Positions 1 through 7,940 of a stretch of 64,000 bases of DNA are shown here, piece after piece. The stretch spans positions 2,294,001-2,358,000 of the forward strand of contig NZ_CP027846.1 of the NCBI RefSeq assembly GCF_003019255.1. The letters are read 5' to 3'. Source of the stretch: Staphylococcus kloosii (GTDB taxonomy: Bacteria; Bacillota; Bacilli; Staphylococcales; Staphylococcaceae). The notes below the pieces were generated by a model. The model was not told the origin of the DNA and searched no databases. It saw nothing but the letters and a program-made list of their open reading frames with translations. Numbering within the stretch: position 1 is the first letter of the stretch; each line of letters begins with the position of its first letter. Position numbers and translations under genes: made by a program.

Positions 1-157
1 CTTCATTAATTTCATCGTCAACCTCTGGTAATTCAACAAAAACGATATCTCCTAATTCATTTTGTGCGTATTCAGTAATACCAATTGTTGCTGTATTGCC
101 TTCAATTTTAACCCATTCATGATCTTTAGAATATTTTAATTCGCTCGGTACTGCCAC
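1..157 (-). CDS. gcvH: Glycine cleavage system H protein, N-terminal part
   Basis: The 52 visible codons begin with the typical GcvH N-terminus (SELKYSKDHEWVKIEG) and continue through the GITEYAQNELGDIVFVELPE stretch of the family. GcvH carries lipoate and shuttles the aminomethyl group between the P, T and L proteins of glycine cleavage; it also supplies octanoyl or lipoyl groups to other enzymes. The lipoyl-lysine lies beyond the window edge. The start is GTG at 157, set by an AGGAGGGG box six bases upstream. In B. subtilis gcvH (yusH) is next to yusI, and the same neighbour is present here. Confidence 0.95.
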   Translation of the reverse strand, partial: MAVPSELKYSKDHEWVKIEGNTATIGITEYAQNELGDIVFVELPEVDDEINE

Positions 158-306
158 AAGTATCCCCTCCTATATGATTTTACACTTTTATGATGCCATA
201 TGACGATGCTTAAAGGCAACTGTTTATAATAAAAATAAAATAATAAACGACATGTAGTGATAAACATGTGTCTAATATATAAACACCCTACTATTACTTC
301 TGTTGA

Positions 307-660
307 TTACAACCAAGTTTCTTTATAAACTTCTTCATTAAAACCTACTGTTGCTTTATCTCCAGATATAGCTAATGGGCGTTTAACAAGCATGCCATTT
401 TGAGCTAACAAATCTAACTTATCATTGTCTGACATTGAGCTCAACTTATCTTTTAGACCTAACTCACGATATTTTGCGCCGTGTGTATTAAATAGTTTAT
501 TCACTTCAATGCCTGTACGTTCAATAATTTCTTTAAATTCACTTTTCGTTGGTGTGTGTTGAACGATATCGATTGGTTCGTAACTAACACCATATGCTTG
601 TAAAAACTTAGCCGCTTTTTTACAAGTAGTACAATTAGGATATTGGTAAAATTTAATCAT
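307..660 (-). CDS. ArsC/Spx-family thioredoxin-fold protein, YusI-like
   Basis: This is a 117-residue ArsC-superfamily protein. A CxxC pair sits at C10 and C13 (YPNCTTCKKA), and the conserved basic-proline motif KRP is at about 93-95, followed by a GDKATVGF segment typical of YusI-like members. Some members bind RNA polymerase (Spx, MgsR); others are reductases, and the sequence does not settle which applies. The ATG at 660 is chosen because AGGAGGT lies eight bases upstream; an in-frame extension of ten codons lacks such a site. It follows gcvH in the same direction, as in Bacillus. Confidence 0.85.
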   Translation of the reverse strand: MIKFYQYPNCTTCKKAAKFLQAYGVSYEPIDIVQHTPTKSEFKEIIERTGIEVNKLFNTHGAKYRELGLKDKLSSMSDNDKLDLLAQNGMLVKRPLAISGDKATVGFNEEVYKETWL

Positions 661-802
661 ATTTCTGTACCTCCTATACGTTGTTATCACTAATATAGCA
701 GAATTATATTAAAAACGCTCTTAATTTTAAGCTTAAAGTTTTTAATTAATAATAATTATTCGTTATAATAAAAATTAATAAATTAAAAAAAGGAGCGTTA
801 TT

Positions 803-1123
803 ATGCAACCTATTAAAACAAATGATGATTTTAACACTACTATAAATAGCGATAATCCAGTAATTGTTAAATTCGAGGCCGGCTGGTGTCCTGATTGTAA
901 AGCAATGGATATGTGGATCGATCCAATACAAGAAAAATATAATGATTACAATTGGTATACAGTCAATAGAGATGAGCTAGAAGATGTTGCCGCAGATAAT
1001 GAGGTCATGGGTATTCCTAGTTTATTAGTATTTAAAAATGGAGAAAAATTAGCTCATTTACATTCGGCAAATGCAAAATCTCCTGAACAAGTTGAGTCTT
1101 TCTTAGCTGAGACATTTAATTAA
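803..1123 (+). CDS. Thioredoxin family protein
   Basis: A 106-residue cytoplasmic thioredoxin-fold protein with active site WCPDC (C29, C32) and the cis-proline motif GIPS at P72. The WCPDC centre differs from the WCGPC of housekeeping thioredoxin, so this is a specialised thiol-disulfide protein rather than TrxA. An AAGGAGCG box precedes the ATG. A strong terminator follows at 1167. S. aureus has a homologue in the same place between gcvH and aroD. The substrate is unknown. Confidence 0.9.
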   Translation: MQPIKTNDDFNTTINSDNPVIVKFEAGWCPDCKAMDMWIDPIQEKYNDYNWYTVNRDELEDVAADNEVMGIPSLLVFKNGEKLAHLHSANAKSPEQVESFLAETFN

Positions 1124-1166
1124 TTTATCCTTTGATTAGATAAATAATTCAAGCCAGAAAACAAAT

Positions 1167-1214
1167 AACAACTCATTTCACTGATTAAATCAGTTAGCAA
1201 TAAGTTGTTTTTAT
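1167..1214 (+). terminator. Terminator of the thioredoxin-like gene
   Basis: An outer stem AACAACT/AGTTGTT encloses an inner stem ACTGATT/AATCAGT and is followed by TTTTTAT. The inner motif recurs at 7640-7681. Confidence 0.75.
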
Positions 1215-1221
1215 ATAGTTT

Positions 1222-1260
1222 TACAAAAAAGTAGCCGCTTTCTTAGACGAAAGTGGCTAC
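1222..1260 (-). terminator. Terminator of the nitroreductase gene
   Basis: The stem GTAGCC-CTTTC / GAAAG-GGCTAC is followed on the minus strand by a T-run (plus-strand AAAAAA at 1225-1230). It lies 80 bases after the nitroreductase stop. Confidence 0.75.
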
Positions 1261-1339
1261 TGCTCTATTTTTAAGACACTAAATCTTGTACTTACAATTT
1301 ATATTAATCCATCGTGTAATTACATAGATTATTTACGAA

Positions 1340-1879
1340 TTAAAATTCGGTAATAATATTATGCGTATGACGTGGTGCATGTGGCATGTCATCTTGCATA
1401 TCCGTTAAATATAAAAAGCCCACCAAACTTTCATCATCTTTAACGCCTAATTCTTTTCTTACTTGTGGCATAAAAATATATGGAGGTGTTTTCCAACATG
1501 TACCGATATGCGCTTCATGAAGTAATAGCATTAAATTTTGCGCAAATGTACCAAAAGCTAGATAATTTTCTAAATTTTCTTTTTGTCTTGGATCATCTTT
1601 AACGATTAGTGCTAACATACCACCTAATTTTGTCACTGTTTTATAATGATCCTGTTGTTTATCCTTTTGATGTGGAAATGCTTTATCTGAAATTGCTTTA
1701 CTCATGTCACCTAATCTATCTTTAGCGATATGCACAACACGCCAAGGTTCTCTTAAACCGTGATTTGGTGCATCGGATGATTGTTTTATGGCTTGATACA
1801 ATGCCTCATCATCGATATGCATATCTCTCTTAAATATTTTGCTACTTCTTCTATTAGCGATTGCATCTTGTAGTTCCAT
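1340..1879 (-). CDS. Nitroreductase family protein
   Basis: A 179-residue FMN-dependent nitroreductase-fold protein. The N-terminal AIANRRSSKIFK is the phosphate-binding arginine/serine motif of the family. PNHGLREPWRVV near residue 38 and the later FGTFAQNLMLLLHEAHIGTCW are the flavin-site segments. Such enzymes reduce nitro compounds or quinones with NAD(P)H. The ribosome site is weak (AAAGGGC). It lies convergent with the thioredoxin gene and 66 bases downstream of aroD in the same direction, the same order as in S. aureus. Its natural substrate is unknown. Confidence 0.88.
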   Translation of the reverse strand: MELQDAIANRRSSKIFKRDMHIDDEALYQAIKQSSDAPNHGLREPWRVVHIAKDRLGDMSKAISDKAFPHQKDKQQDHYKTVTKLGGMLALIVKDDPRQKENLENYLAFGTFAQNLMLLLHEAHIGTCWKTPPYIFMPQVRKELGVKDDESLVGFLYLTDMQDDMPHAPRHTHNIITEF

Positions 1880-1945
1880 TCTCTATCGCCCTTTCGTTAA
1901 TGATAACTATTTTCAATTATAAGATACAATCGGCGTATTTTCAAA

Positions 1946-2659
1946 TTACTCGTATATTTTTAATTGTTCTCTTAACACGCTTACATGAACTTGTCCTGGG
2001 GCTTTTGGTGTATCTAAACAACCATATGAAACTGTACCACCAAAGACACCTTGTGTCGTACGTGTTACCAATCCTAATTTCGACATCGCAATACCTATCA
2101 CACGTGGTTTAACTGAATCGGCAGAATCAGACATTGCCATTAAAAGATTGGTTACGTCTTGTTTATTTTTAGGCATGACAGCAACTTTAATATAATCTGG
2201 ACTCAATGATTGCATTTTATAATATAAATGTTTTAATTCGTCCAATTTAGGTGTTTGTTCAAAATCATGATAGGAAAGAACAACTTCTAAGTCTTTATTT
2301 TGGGCTGCTGAAATAATCGTAGCTAATCGTTCTTTATCACTTTTTTTATCAAATTCTATATCTATTAAATCGTAATGACTAACTTCTATTAATGAATTCA
2401 GCATTTGATAATACGCATCACCATTTAAATGACCATTCCCACCCTGAATACTTGTTCTATAAGTAATAAGTAGACGTTTATTTAAATCTTTAATTTGTTG
2501 TTGAATGGTGTCAATTAAATTAACATCAATGTCATTCCACTGATCAATGCGTAATTCTATAATATCAATATCTTCATTGTACTGCTTTAAGTTAGTAAGT
2601 GTTTCTTCGTCTAACTTGTTTTCTGGTGCTATTGTTACAGCAATGTCTACATGTGTCAC
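1946..2659 (-). CDS. aroD: 3-dehydroquinate dehydratase, type I
   Basis: AroD catalyses the third step of the shikimate pathway, dehydroquinate to dehydroshikimate. The 237-residue protein has ELR at 35-37, the catalytic histidine in SYHDF at H131, the Schiff-base lysine in YIKVAVMP at K158, and the C-terminal GVFGGTVSYG loop. All key residues are present. Two in-frame GTG codons are possible; the one at 2659 is chosen because AGAAGG stands at proper distance, while the GTG at 2668 overlaps that box. The resulting N-terminus THVDI matches the family. Confidence 0.95.
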   Translation of the reverse strand: MTHVDIAVTIAPENKLDEETLTNLKQYNEDIDIIELRIDQWNDIDVNLIDTIQQQIKDLNKRLLITYRTSIQGGNGHLNGDAYYQMLNSLIEVSHYDLIDIEFDKKSDKERLATIISAAQNKDLEVVLSYHDFEQTPKLDELKHLYYKMQSLSPDYIKVAVMPKNKQDVTNLLMAMSDSADSVKPRVIGIAMSKLGLVTRTTQGVFGGTVSYGCLDTPKAPGQVHVSVLREQLKIYE

Positions 2660-2838
2660 GACTTTCACCTTCTATTTCTTAATATAATAAGCCATATTTT
2701 AGCTTAAATTATACTATAATGACAACTACTGAAACCGGTCTAGTAAAAATATTATTAAAATCGAGTTAATTACTCATGATTGAACTTTCAAAATTTGGGG
2801 TACACTTTATATATAACTAGATATGAGGAGGAATTATA

Positions 2839-3264
2839 ATGGCAGTTAAATATGAAACTAAAGCTACAAATACAGGTGGACGTAAAGGACACGTTCAAAC
2901 TGATGATAAAGCAATAGATGTTGCAGTCATCCCTCCAGATCAAGCAGACGCTGGTAAAGGTACAAACCCTGAACAATTATTCGCAGCAGGTTATGCTTCT
3001 TGCTTTAATGGTGCTTTTGACTTAATTTTAAAACAAAATAAAGTACGTGGTGCTGAACCAGAAGTTACGTTAACAGTTAGATTAGAAGATGACCCAGATG
3101 CAGAAAGTCCAAAACTAAGCGTCGACATTGATGCAAAAGTAAAAGATGTATTATCTCAAGCTGATGCTGAAAAATATTTACAAGACGCTCACGATTTTTG
3201 CCCATATTCAAAAGCAACACGTGGCAATATCGACGTTAATTTAAACGTTGAAGTTGTAAGTTAA
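2839..3264 (+). CDS. ohr: Organic hydroperoxide resistance protein Ohr
   Basis: Ohr reduces organic hydroperoxides with a reactive cysteine pair. The 141-residue protein has GYASCF with peroxidatic C55, CPYSKATRGN with resolving C121, and R15 and E45 at the active-site positions, so it appears intact. Ohr enzymes are usually recycled by lipoylated proteins; gcvH nearby is suggestive but not proof of a link. The start follows GAGGAGG. It is divergent from aroD and ends in a perfect hairpin terminator at 3301. I see no OhrR gene nearby. Confidence 0.93.
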   Translation: MAVKYETKATNTGGRKGHVQTDDKAIDVAVIPPDQADAGKGTNPEQLFAAGYASCFNGAFDLILKQNKVRGAEPEVTLTVRLEDDPDAESPKLSVDIDAKVKDVLSQADAEKYLQDAHDFCPYSKATRGNIDVNLNVEVVS

Positions 3265-3300
3265 GCTTTCGAACAATAAAAAGTTCACTTAACATCAAAT

Positions 3301-3337
3301 ACTATAAAAGGCTGTAGCCTTTTATAGTATTTTTTTT
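3301..3337 (+). terminator. Terminator of ohr
   Basis: A perfect 13-bp inverted repeat, ACTATAAAAGGCT and its complement separated by GT, is followed by a run of eight T. Confidence 0.9.
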
Positions 3338-3562
3338 ATGTATTTTAAATGTATCTCTTAAAATTTAGATATCCCCGCAAATTCATTAATAAATTTAAAG
3401 ATGAAAGATAGGTTTGTATTAAATATATATATTGTCAAATATTATTAAGTTTTATGTATATAAAAGATTGCTATTGAATAATTTATCCTTTATTATAAAA
3501 ATAATATTAACTATACATACGTTTAATTCCTAATATAATCCACTTTTTGAAGGAGGGCTACA

Positions 3563-4087
3563 ATGGCTCATTTTCGCATACTAACTAATAGCGATTTAAT
3601 TACATATCAACAATTTATATCATATGTATTACACAAGAGTGGTGACGTGTTTTCATGGGGGATTTATGACTTAGAACTCTCTTCTGAAGAAAATTTAAAA
3701 CCTGCATTTGCACCAGATAATAGTAATTGCATTATTATTGGGGCTTTTTCCAATGAACAATTAATTGCTGCAACGACACTATGTAATATTAAAATACATG
3801 GTCTTTCACACAAACTGTTTTTAGAAAACATGGGCATCATTGCCGATGATATCGAAGATCGTAAACGATTAGCGGCACAATTAATCGAACAGGTATTTAA
3901 TTATTGTAAAGAACAAGAAATTGAAATCATCTTAGCTTCCGTTGCTTCTAATAATATTACTGCTAAAGTATTTTTCAGTGATTTAGACTTCGAAGTACTA
4001 ACTGTAGAACAACATGCTAGAAAGTATAATCAACATTACGTAGACCAACATTGGTTAGTTTATCATTTAAAAGAAATCCCTTCTTAA
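3563..4087 (+). CDS. GNAT-like acetyltransferase
   Basis: A 174-residue protein that looks like a GNAT acetyltransferase. The central LFLENMGIIADDIEDRKRLA resembles the strand-loop-helix that carries acetyl-CoA, followed by an IILASVASNNITAKVFFSDLDFE segment typical of motif B (alternative residues, then a 'F..LGF'-like end). The substrate cannot be inferred. A GAAGGAGGG box fixes the start. It stands alone in the accessory region, with about 300 bases without genes on its left side. Family assignment is moderate because the acetyl-CoA glycine motif is degenerate. Confidence 0.6.
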   Translation: MAHFRILTNSDLITYQQFISYVLHKSGDVFSWGIYDLELSSEENLKPAFAPDNSNCIIIGAFSNEQLIAATTLCNIKIHGLSHKLFLENMGIIADDIEDRKRLAAQLIEQVFNYCKEQEIEIILASVASNNITAKVFFSDLDFEVLTVEQHARKYNQHYVDQHWLVYHLKEIPS

Positions 4088-4233
4088 ATGTAGCGATAAA
4101 TAAACACTTCTTTTATACTCTAAAACAAGGAAATTTATACACTTTAACTTGTAATAAAAATTACAAAAATATATTATTTTATTATGTCCGAATTCAGTAA
4201 ACACAATTAAAGTATTTAGAGAGGATGTTTAAT

Positions 4234-4485
4234 ATGAATCATTCGAGCACTTTATTATCACTGTTTTTATCTTTGGTTACATTGGCGATTCCTCTATTTG
4301 TGGTTGCAAATGTTTTAGGTGGTAACATGACAATGGTTGTTGGATTACTATTTATTGCTGGTGTATTAATTTTTAATATTTCCGCCCTTTTAAATGGTGA
4401 TAAAATAGCGAATATCTTTGCTATCGTAGTGACCCTTTTTTCACTTATTGTTATTCTATATCCCTTTTGGAAAACACTTATATAA
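4234..4485 (+). CDS. Small membrane protein, unknown function
   Basis: An 83-residue protein with three predicted membrane segments (about 8-28, 33-50 and 58-80) separated by a short polar turn NGDK. I do not recognise a family. The ATG at 4234 is preferred over the one at 4225 because AGAGG lies nine bases before it and touches the earlier ATG. A very strong terminator follows, so it is a single-gene transcript. Confidence 0.65.
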   Translation: MNHSSTLLSLFLSLVTLAIPLFVVANVLGGNMTMVVGLLFIAGVLIFNISALLNGDKIANIFAIVVTLFSLIVILYPFWKTLI

Positions 4486-4506
4486 CAAATACATATTAAA
4501 TAAAGA

Positions 4507-4563
4507 ACAGTTAATAATTAATGATAATAGTTATTTATTTTTAATTATTAACTGTATTTTTTT
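4507..4563 (+). terminator. Terminator of the small membrane gene
   Basis: A perfect 15-bp stem (ACAGTTAATAATTAA and its complement) with a 19-nt loop is followed by a T-run. Confidence 0.85.
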
Positions 4564-4625
4564 ATGTTTTAAAAAAACAGGAAAGAATTTTATGATTTTT
4601 ATGATTTTTAATATCAAAATTTTAA

Positions 4626-4640
4626 TGAAAGCGCTATAAT
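4626..4640 (+). promoter_or_regulatory. CcpA site (cre) over the -10 box of the citrate-type transporter
   Basis: TGAAAGCGCTATAA fits the cre consensus TGWAARCGYTWNCW at all but one position, and its right half is the -10 box TATAAT at 4635-4640. Binding there would block RNA polymerase, so carbon catabolite repression of the gene at 4663 is the likely outcome. Confidence 0.65.
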
Positions 4641-4662
4641 GTAAAAAATAAGGGGGGAGTTT

Positions 4663-5958
4663 ATGTATTTAGCAATTTTAGGTTTTATTATGATTGCAGT
4701 TTTTATGATTTTAATTATGACAAGAAAAATGTCAGCTTTAATCGCATTAATTGTAATTCCAACAATATTTGCATTAATCGGTGGTTTTTATGCTGGTATA
4801 GGCAAATTCATGTTAGATGGTATTGGTACCGTAGCACCTACAGGTATTATGTTAACGTTCGCTATTCTTTATTTTGGAGTAATGATAGACGCCGGACTAT
4901 TCGAACCTGTCATTAAATTAATTATTAAAGTAGTTAAAGGGGATCCAGTCAAAATAGCAATAGGAACTGTACTTTTAGCCTCAATGGTCGCATTAGATGG
5001 GGACGGTACAACTACATTTATCATCACCGTCACAGCCATGATGCCACTTTATAAAAAAATCGGTATGAGCTATTACATATTATCAACACTAGCTTTATTA
5101 TCTATTGGTGTAATGAATATGCTTCCTTGGGGTGGCCCAACGGCACGTGCAATTTCTTCTTTGCACTTACAAACTGAAGATGTATTCATTCCAATTATTC
5201 CAGCAATGATTGCAGGTATTATTTTCGCATTAGCTGTTGCAGTAATATTAGGTAACCGTTCTAAAAAATATATAAACTCTGCAACAGATATCGATACTGA
5301 TGATATACAAATGGTCGATTCTAAAGAAGATTCATTGTTAAAACGACCAAAAATGATTATTCCAAATGCAATATTAACTATTTCTTTAATAGTATGTTTA
5401 CTTATTGAGTTATTACCTATTCCAGTCTTATTTATGGTTTGGTTTGGTGTAGCGCTGTTAATCAACTATCCAAATTTAAGTATTCAAAATTCTGTTGTTA
5501 AAAAACATGCTGGTGATGTGTTAGCAGTTATAAGTTTAGTATTCGCCTCTGGTATCTTTACAGGTATTATGGATGGCACAAAAATGGTAGACGAAATGGC
5601 ACATACATTAGTACAAATAATACCAGAAGCATTGGGCAGTCATTTTGCACTTATTACAGCAATTTTAAGTGGACCGTTCACCTACTTTATGGCTAATGAC
5701 CCATTTTATTATGGCGTACTTCCAATTTTAGCTGAATCGGCACACCAATTTGGCATATCAAAAGTTGCCATGGCACGAGCATCAGTACTCGGACAACCAT
5801 TGCACGTACTAAGTCCTTTATATGCAGCTGGTTATCTTTTAGTTGGGATGTTAGATATCGAGTATGGACGTAACCAACGTATCGTAATTAAATGGGCGAT
5901 AGGATCCAGTTTATTTATGATATTTGTTGCCTTAATTTTAGGTATAATTCCTTGGTAA
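4663..5958 (+). CDS. CitMHS-family citrate/metal-citrate transporter
   Basis: A 431-residue membrane protein of the CitMHS family, which imports citrate complexed with divalent metal ions using the proton gradient. The hallmark VALDGDGTTTFIIT segment at about 109-122 and the following NMLPWGGPTARA segment match B. subtilis CitM closely, as does the N-terminal LAILGFIMIAVFMILIMT. About 12 membrane spans are expected. An AAGGGGGGAG box precedes the start. The promoter carries a cre-like site. There is no adjacent two-component CitST pair. The exact metal preference is unknown. Confidence 0.88.
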   Translation: MYLAILGFIMIAVFMILIMTRKMSALIALIVIPTIFALIGGFYAGIGKFMLDGIGTVAPTGIMLTFAILYFGVMIDAGLFEPVIKLIIKVVKGDPVKIAIGTVLLASMVALDGDGTTTFIITVTAMMPLYKKIGMSYYILSTLALLSIGVMNMLPWGGPTARAISSLHLQTEDVFIPIIPAMIAGIIFALAVAVILGNRSKKYINSATDIDTDDIQMVDSKEDSLLKRPKMIIPNAILTISLIVCLLIELLPIPVLFMVWFGVALLINYPNLSIQNSVVKKHAGDVLAVISLVFASGIFTGIMDGTKMVDEMAHTLVQIIPEALGSHFALITAILSGPFTYFMANDPFYYGVLPILAESAHQFGISKVAMARASVLGQPLHVLSPLYAAGYLLVGMLDIEYGRNQRIVIKWAIGSSLFMIFVALILGIIPW

Positions 5959-6000
5959 CTAGGACTTTCAAAAACTCAAATAATTTAAAATTAACCTGTT

Positions 6001-6032
6001 AAAGCTAGGACAACTAATGTTCTAGCTTTTTT
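6001..6032 (+). terminator. Terminator of the citrate-type transporter
   Basis: The stem AAAGCTAG/CTAGCTTT with a short loop is followed by TTTTTTC. Confidence 0.75.
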
Positions 6033-6039
6033 CTTTAAT

Positions 6040-6074
6040 CAAAAAATCGCTAAAGTATTTATACTTTAGCGATT
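6040..6074 (-). terminator. Minus-strand terminator
   Basis: A perfect 13-bp stem AATCGCTAAAGTA with its complement and a 4-nt loop is followed on minus by TTTTTT. The nearest minus gene upstream is the one at 6481-6690, whose transcript would then run antisense through 6245-6478. Confidence 0.65.
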
Positions 6075-6244
6075 AAATCACACATATCTTATTTTTGTTA
6101 TAACCCTACTACTGCATAAATTAAGAGTTAACACACTTTATTTACAGGTATTTTTTCATTAATTTGTATAAATTTTCGTTTTATTTTAATAGTACATGGG
6201 TAAAAGTTAAAGTCGGATTTACAATATTAAGGAGTGTATTAATT

Positions 6245-6478
6245 ATGAATCAAACTAATGATTGCAATTATGTTAATCCTTCTGCCATTTCACTTGATTG
6301 GGAATGCTTTATCATAAGCAAAAGTGAAATGTTATTAGATGGCTTACCAAGTGAATTGATTAATACTTGGTTGGATCAAAACATTATTGAACCATTTTCA
6401 GTGAGAAATAATGAAATTAACTTTAAAACAAAAGATGTATGGGATGCATTAATTGAACATAACTGGTATTACAATTAA
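6245..6478 (+). CDS. Hypothetical protein, 77 residues
   Basis: I do not recognise this protein. It is soluble and acidic, with no signal peptide or membrane span, rich in W and N (for example WECFIISKSEMLLDG and VWDALIEHNWYYN). The ATG at 6245 is chosen because AAGGAG lies upstream; a longer in-frame reading to 6164 has no ribosome site. It converges with the YozE-like gene two bases away, so both probably share a terminator region or produce overlapping transcripts. Confidence 0.6.
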   Translation: MNQTNDCNYVNPSAISLDWECFIISKSEMLLDGLPSELINTWLDQNIIEPFSVRNNEINFKTKDVWDALIEHNWYYN

Positions 6479-6480
6479 TA

Positions 6481-6690
6481 CTATTTATAGTTTACACGAT
6501 ATAAACTAAGCGCTCTATTGGCAGATTCTAACATCTCATGATCTAAATAATGACTATGGAAGTACTTACGTAATGTTGAATGACATGTTTCATTTTTGGG
6601 AAAATTCTTATCGCTGCGCACATTATGCGCTAAAGTGCCAAGTGGTGTATCATCTTCTATAAAAGTTATTACAAAATCATAAAATGTCAT
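6481..6690 (-). CDS. YozE/UPF0346-family small protein
   Basis: A 69-residue protein starting MTFYDFVITF and continuing with DDTPLGTLAHNVRSDKNFPKNETCHSTLRKYF, the pattern of the YozE SAM-like family (FYxF start, LA-I-D--FP, then a helix with Y-----). The family forms a small helical bundle with no known biochemical role. The ATG at 6690 is preferred over 6696 for spacing to GGGG. It is convergent with the 77-residue gene. Confidence 0.7.
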   Translation of the reverse strand: MTFYDFVITFIEDDTPLGTLAHNVRSDKNFPKNETCHSTLRKYFHSHYLDHEMLESANRALSLYRVNYK

Positions 6691-6917
6691 TAGCATCTAC
6701 CCCAATTTCATTTATTTTATTAGCGCTTACATTATCTTTATGACAGCCTTTATCTAATCATATCAAATTTAAATTTTTTGTCTATATGTATATCTTACTG
6801 TTTTGGTAATATTAATATCAACACATCTGATGTGCCAACGTTTAAAGGCGTATGTAAACATTATTAAAAAATTTTGAAAATTGTATGAACAAAAAACGAG
6901 CCTGGGACAGAAATATT

Positions 6918-7444
6918 CTAGAAAGTAAAAATACAGTGGAAGTTCATTATTAAAATTGAATTTCCACTGTATTTCATTTTTAAAGTCTTTTTGGTAGCTC
7001 TTAGAGCTACCATTTTTCTTATATTTGTTGCCATTAAGGCAATTCCAAGTTCATGTTTTACTTTGGATTTCCCCCGTAATGACATATCTTATTTCATCGT
7101 AAGTCCAATTTTGAGTGTTAAATTTATTTTCTTTATATTGCTTCGTTTGTTCTTTTAAATACATAGTGTACGTTATGAGTGGTGTTTGATTAAACGAATC
7201 TAATACATTTTTTATGGTTTTCATCACTACCATAACTAGCATCTACAACAATGCAATTAGGTAAATAAAATAGTTATTTGTGATGTTATTTAAAAATGGG
7301 ATTAAAGTTCTAATTTCTTTAGAATGCTTCATTAGGCATAGACTCTACAATTTGATTCACATAATGTGCAATATCATTTTCTGGCACCAATACTTCAATA
7401 TTTAGTGGTAGCGTTATTTGAGACATATTATAATTTTTATACAT
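6918..7444 (-). pseudogene. IS1182-family transposase remnant
   Basis: The minus strand from 7444 reads MYKNYNMSQITLPLNIEVL then PENDIAHYVNQIVESMPNEAF, the N-terminus of staphylococcal IS1182-family transposases. The centre is deleted. A later piece reads CIVVDASYGSDENH in one frame, then TPLITYTMYLKEQTKQYKEN and NTQNWTYDE in another, and a third gives HELGIALMATNIRKM near 7060-7000. At least two frameshifts and one large internal deletion are present. Full-length members are several hundred residues longer. It marks an old insertion in the accessory interval. Confidence 0.8.
6928..6974 (-). terminator. Transposase-end hairpin
   Basis: The arms AATACAGTGGAA and TTCCACTGTATT, extended by TTCA/TGAA, form a long stem. 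On the minus strand it is followed by TTTTTAC, so it probably ended the transposase transcript. Confidence 0.65.
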
Positions 7445-7530
7445 AAGGCACCTCTTTAATTTGGTTTAGTGGTATTTATTAAATTATACGAGCGTGCTTT
7501 GTTTTTTTGTATAATATTGGAAATTTGTAA

Positions 7531-7624
7531 CGATTTTGTAAAGTGCTGACGCCTGAGGGAATCGTATGAGTGAGAGACTACAGGCTCGAACCATACCCTA
7601 GGCAAGCATGCACGAACAAAATCG
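7531..7624. repeat. 94-bp structured palindromic element
   Basis: The ends CGATTTTGT and ACAAAATCG pair, then GTGC/GCAC, AGGG/CCCT and GTATG/CATAC pair in order inward, giving a nested long hairpin with an apical region around GAGAGACTACAGGCTCG. This is a repeat-type element rather than a gene. I believe similar sequences recur between genes in staphylococcal genomes, but I cannot confirm that here. Confidence 0.55.
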
Positions 7625-7639
7625 TAGATTATAAAAAAT

Positions 7640-7681
7640 AACACCTCATTTTTACTGAATAAATCAGTTGAATGAGGTGTT
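7640..7681. terminator. Stem-loop AACACCTCATT / AATGAGGTGTT
   Basis: An 11-bp outer stem and an inner ACTGA/TCAGT stem are present. It resembles the hairpin at 1167-1209. There is no clear T-run on either side, so its function as a terminator is uncertain. Confidence 0.45.
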
Positions 7682-7730
7682 AATTAATTCGAGTTAGGAA
7701 TTATGTCCCAAGCTCGTTTTTTCTCTATAT

Positions 7731-7940
7731 TTAAACAAGTACATTGCCGTTTTCATCAGCTGGTTTAAATAACGTAATTATAGCGCCTATAATGGCTAAA
7801 ATGTGTGGGATGGCAGTCCAACAAAATACTAAGAAAATTAAACCCACAACTGGTTTGCGTGCGTAAAATTTATGAACGCCAAAGCTACCTAAAAATACAG
7901 CTAATACGATATATAAAACTTTATTTACTTCATTCATCAT
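7731..7940 (-). CDS. TM2-domain membrane protein
   Basis: A 69-residue protein consisting of one TM2 domain: two membrane helices with a short loop containing the conserved GSFGVHKFYARKPVVGLI pattern, then a second helix and a short C-terminal tail (FKPADENGN). The family occurs widely in bacteria and its role is unknown. A GGGAGGTGA box sets the start. It lies immediately beside the IS-related segment and is transcribed toward it. Confidence 0.8.
   Translation of the reverse strand: MMNEVNKVLYIVLAVFLGSFGVHKFYARKPVVGLIFLVFCWTAIPHILAIIGAIITLFKPADENGNVLV

Larger units (their letters stand above)
6895..7718. mobile_element. IS-related segment bounded by inverted GAGC(C/T)TGGGACA boxes
   Basis: AACGAGCCTGGGACA at 6895-6909 and AACGAGCTTGGGACA (minus) at 7704-7718 form inverted end boxes differing at one base. 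Between them lie the remains of an IS1182-family transposase (minus) and a structured 94-bp repeat. Similar GGGACA intergenic boxes accompany such elements in staphylococci. The element cannot move on its own because the transposase is broken. Confidence 0.6.

Noticed and set aside
2765..2830. Promoter or OhrR operator before ohr
   Set aside because: A TTGAAC box and a TACACT box are only 15 bases apart, and no clear OhrR-type palindrome is seen, so I did not call it.
4448..4639. Open frame of 63 codons on plus
   Set aside because: It runs across a 15-bp terminator hairpin and the promoter of the transporter, has no ribosome site, and its sequence is only low-complexity AT translation.
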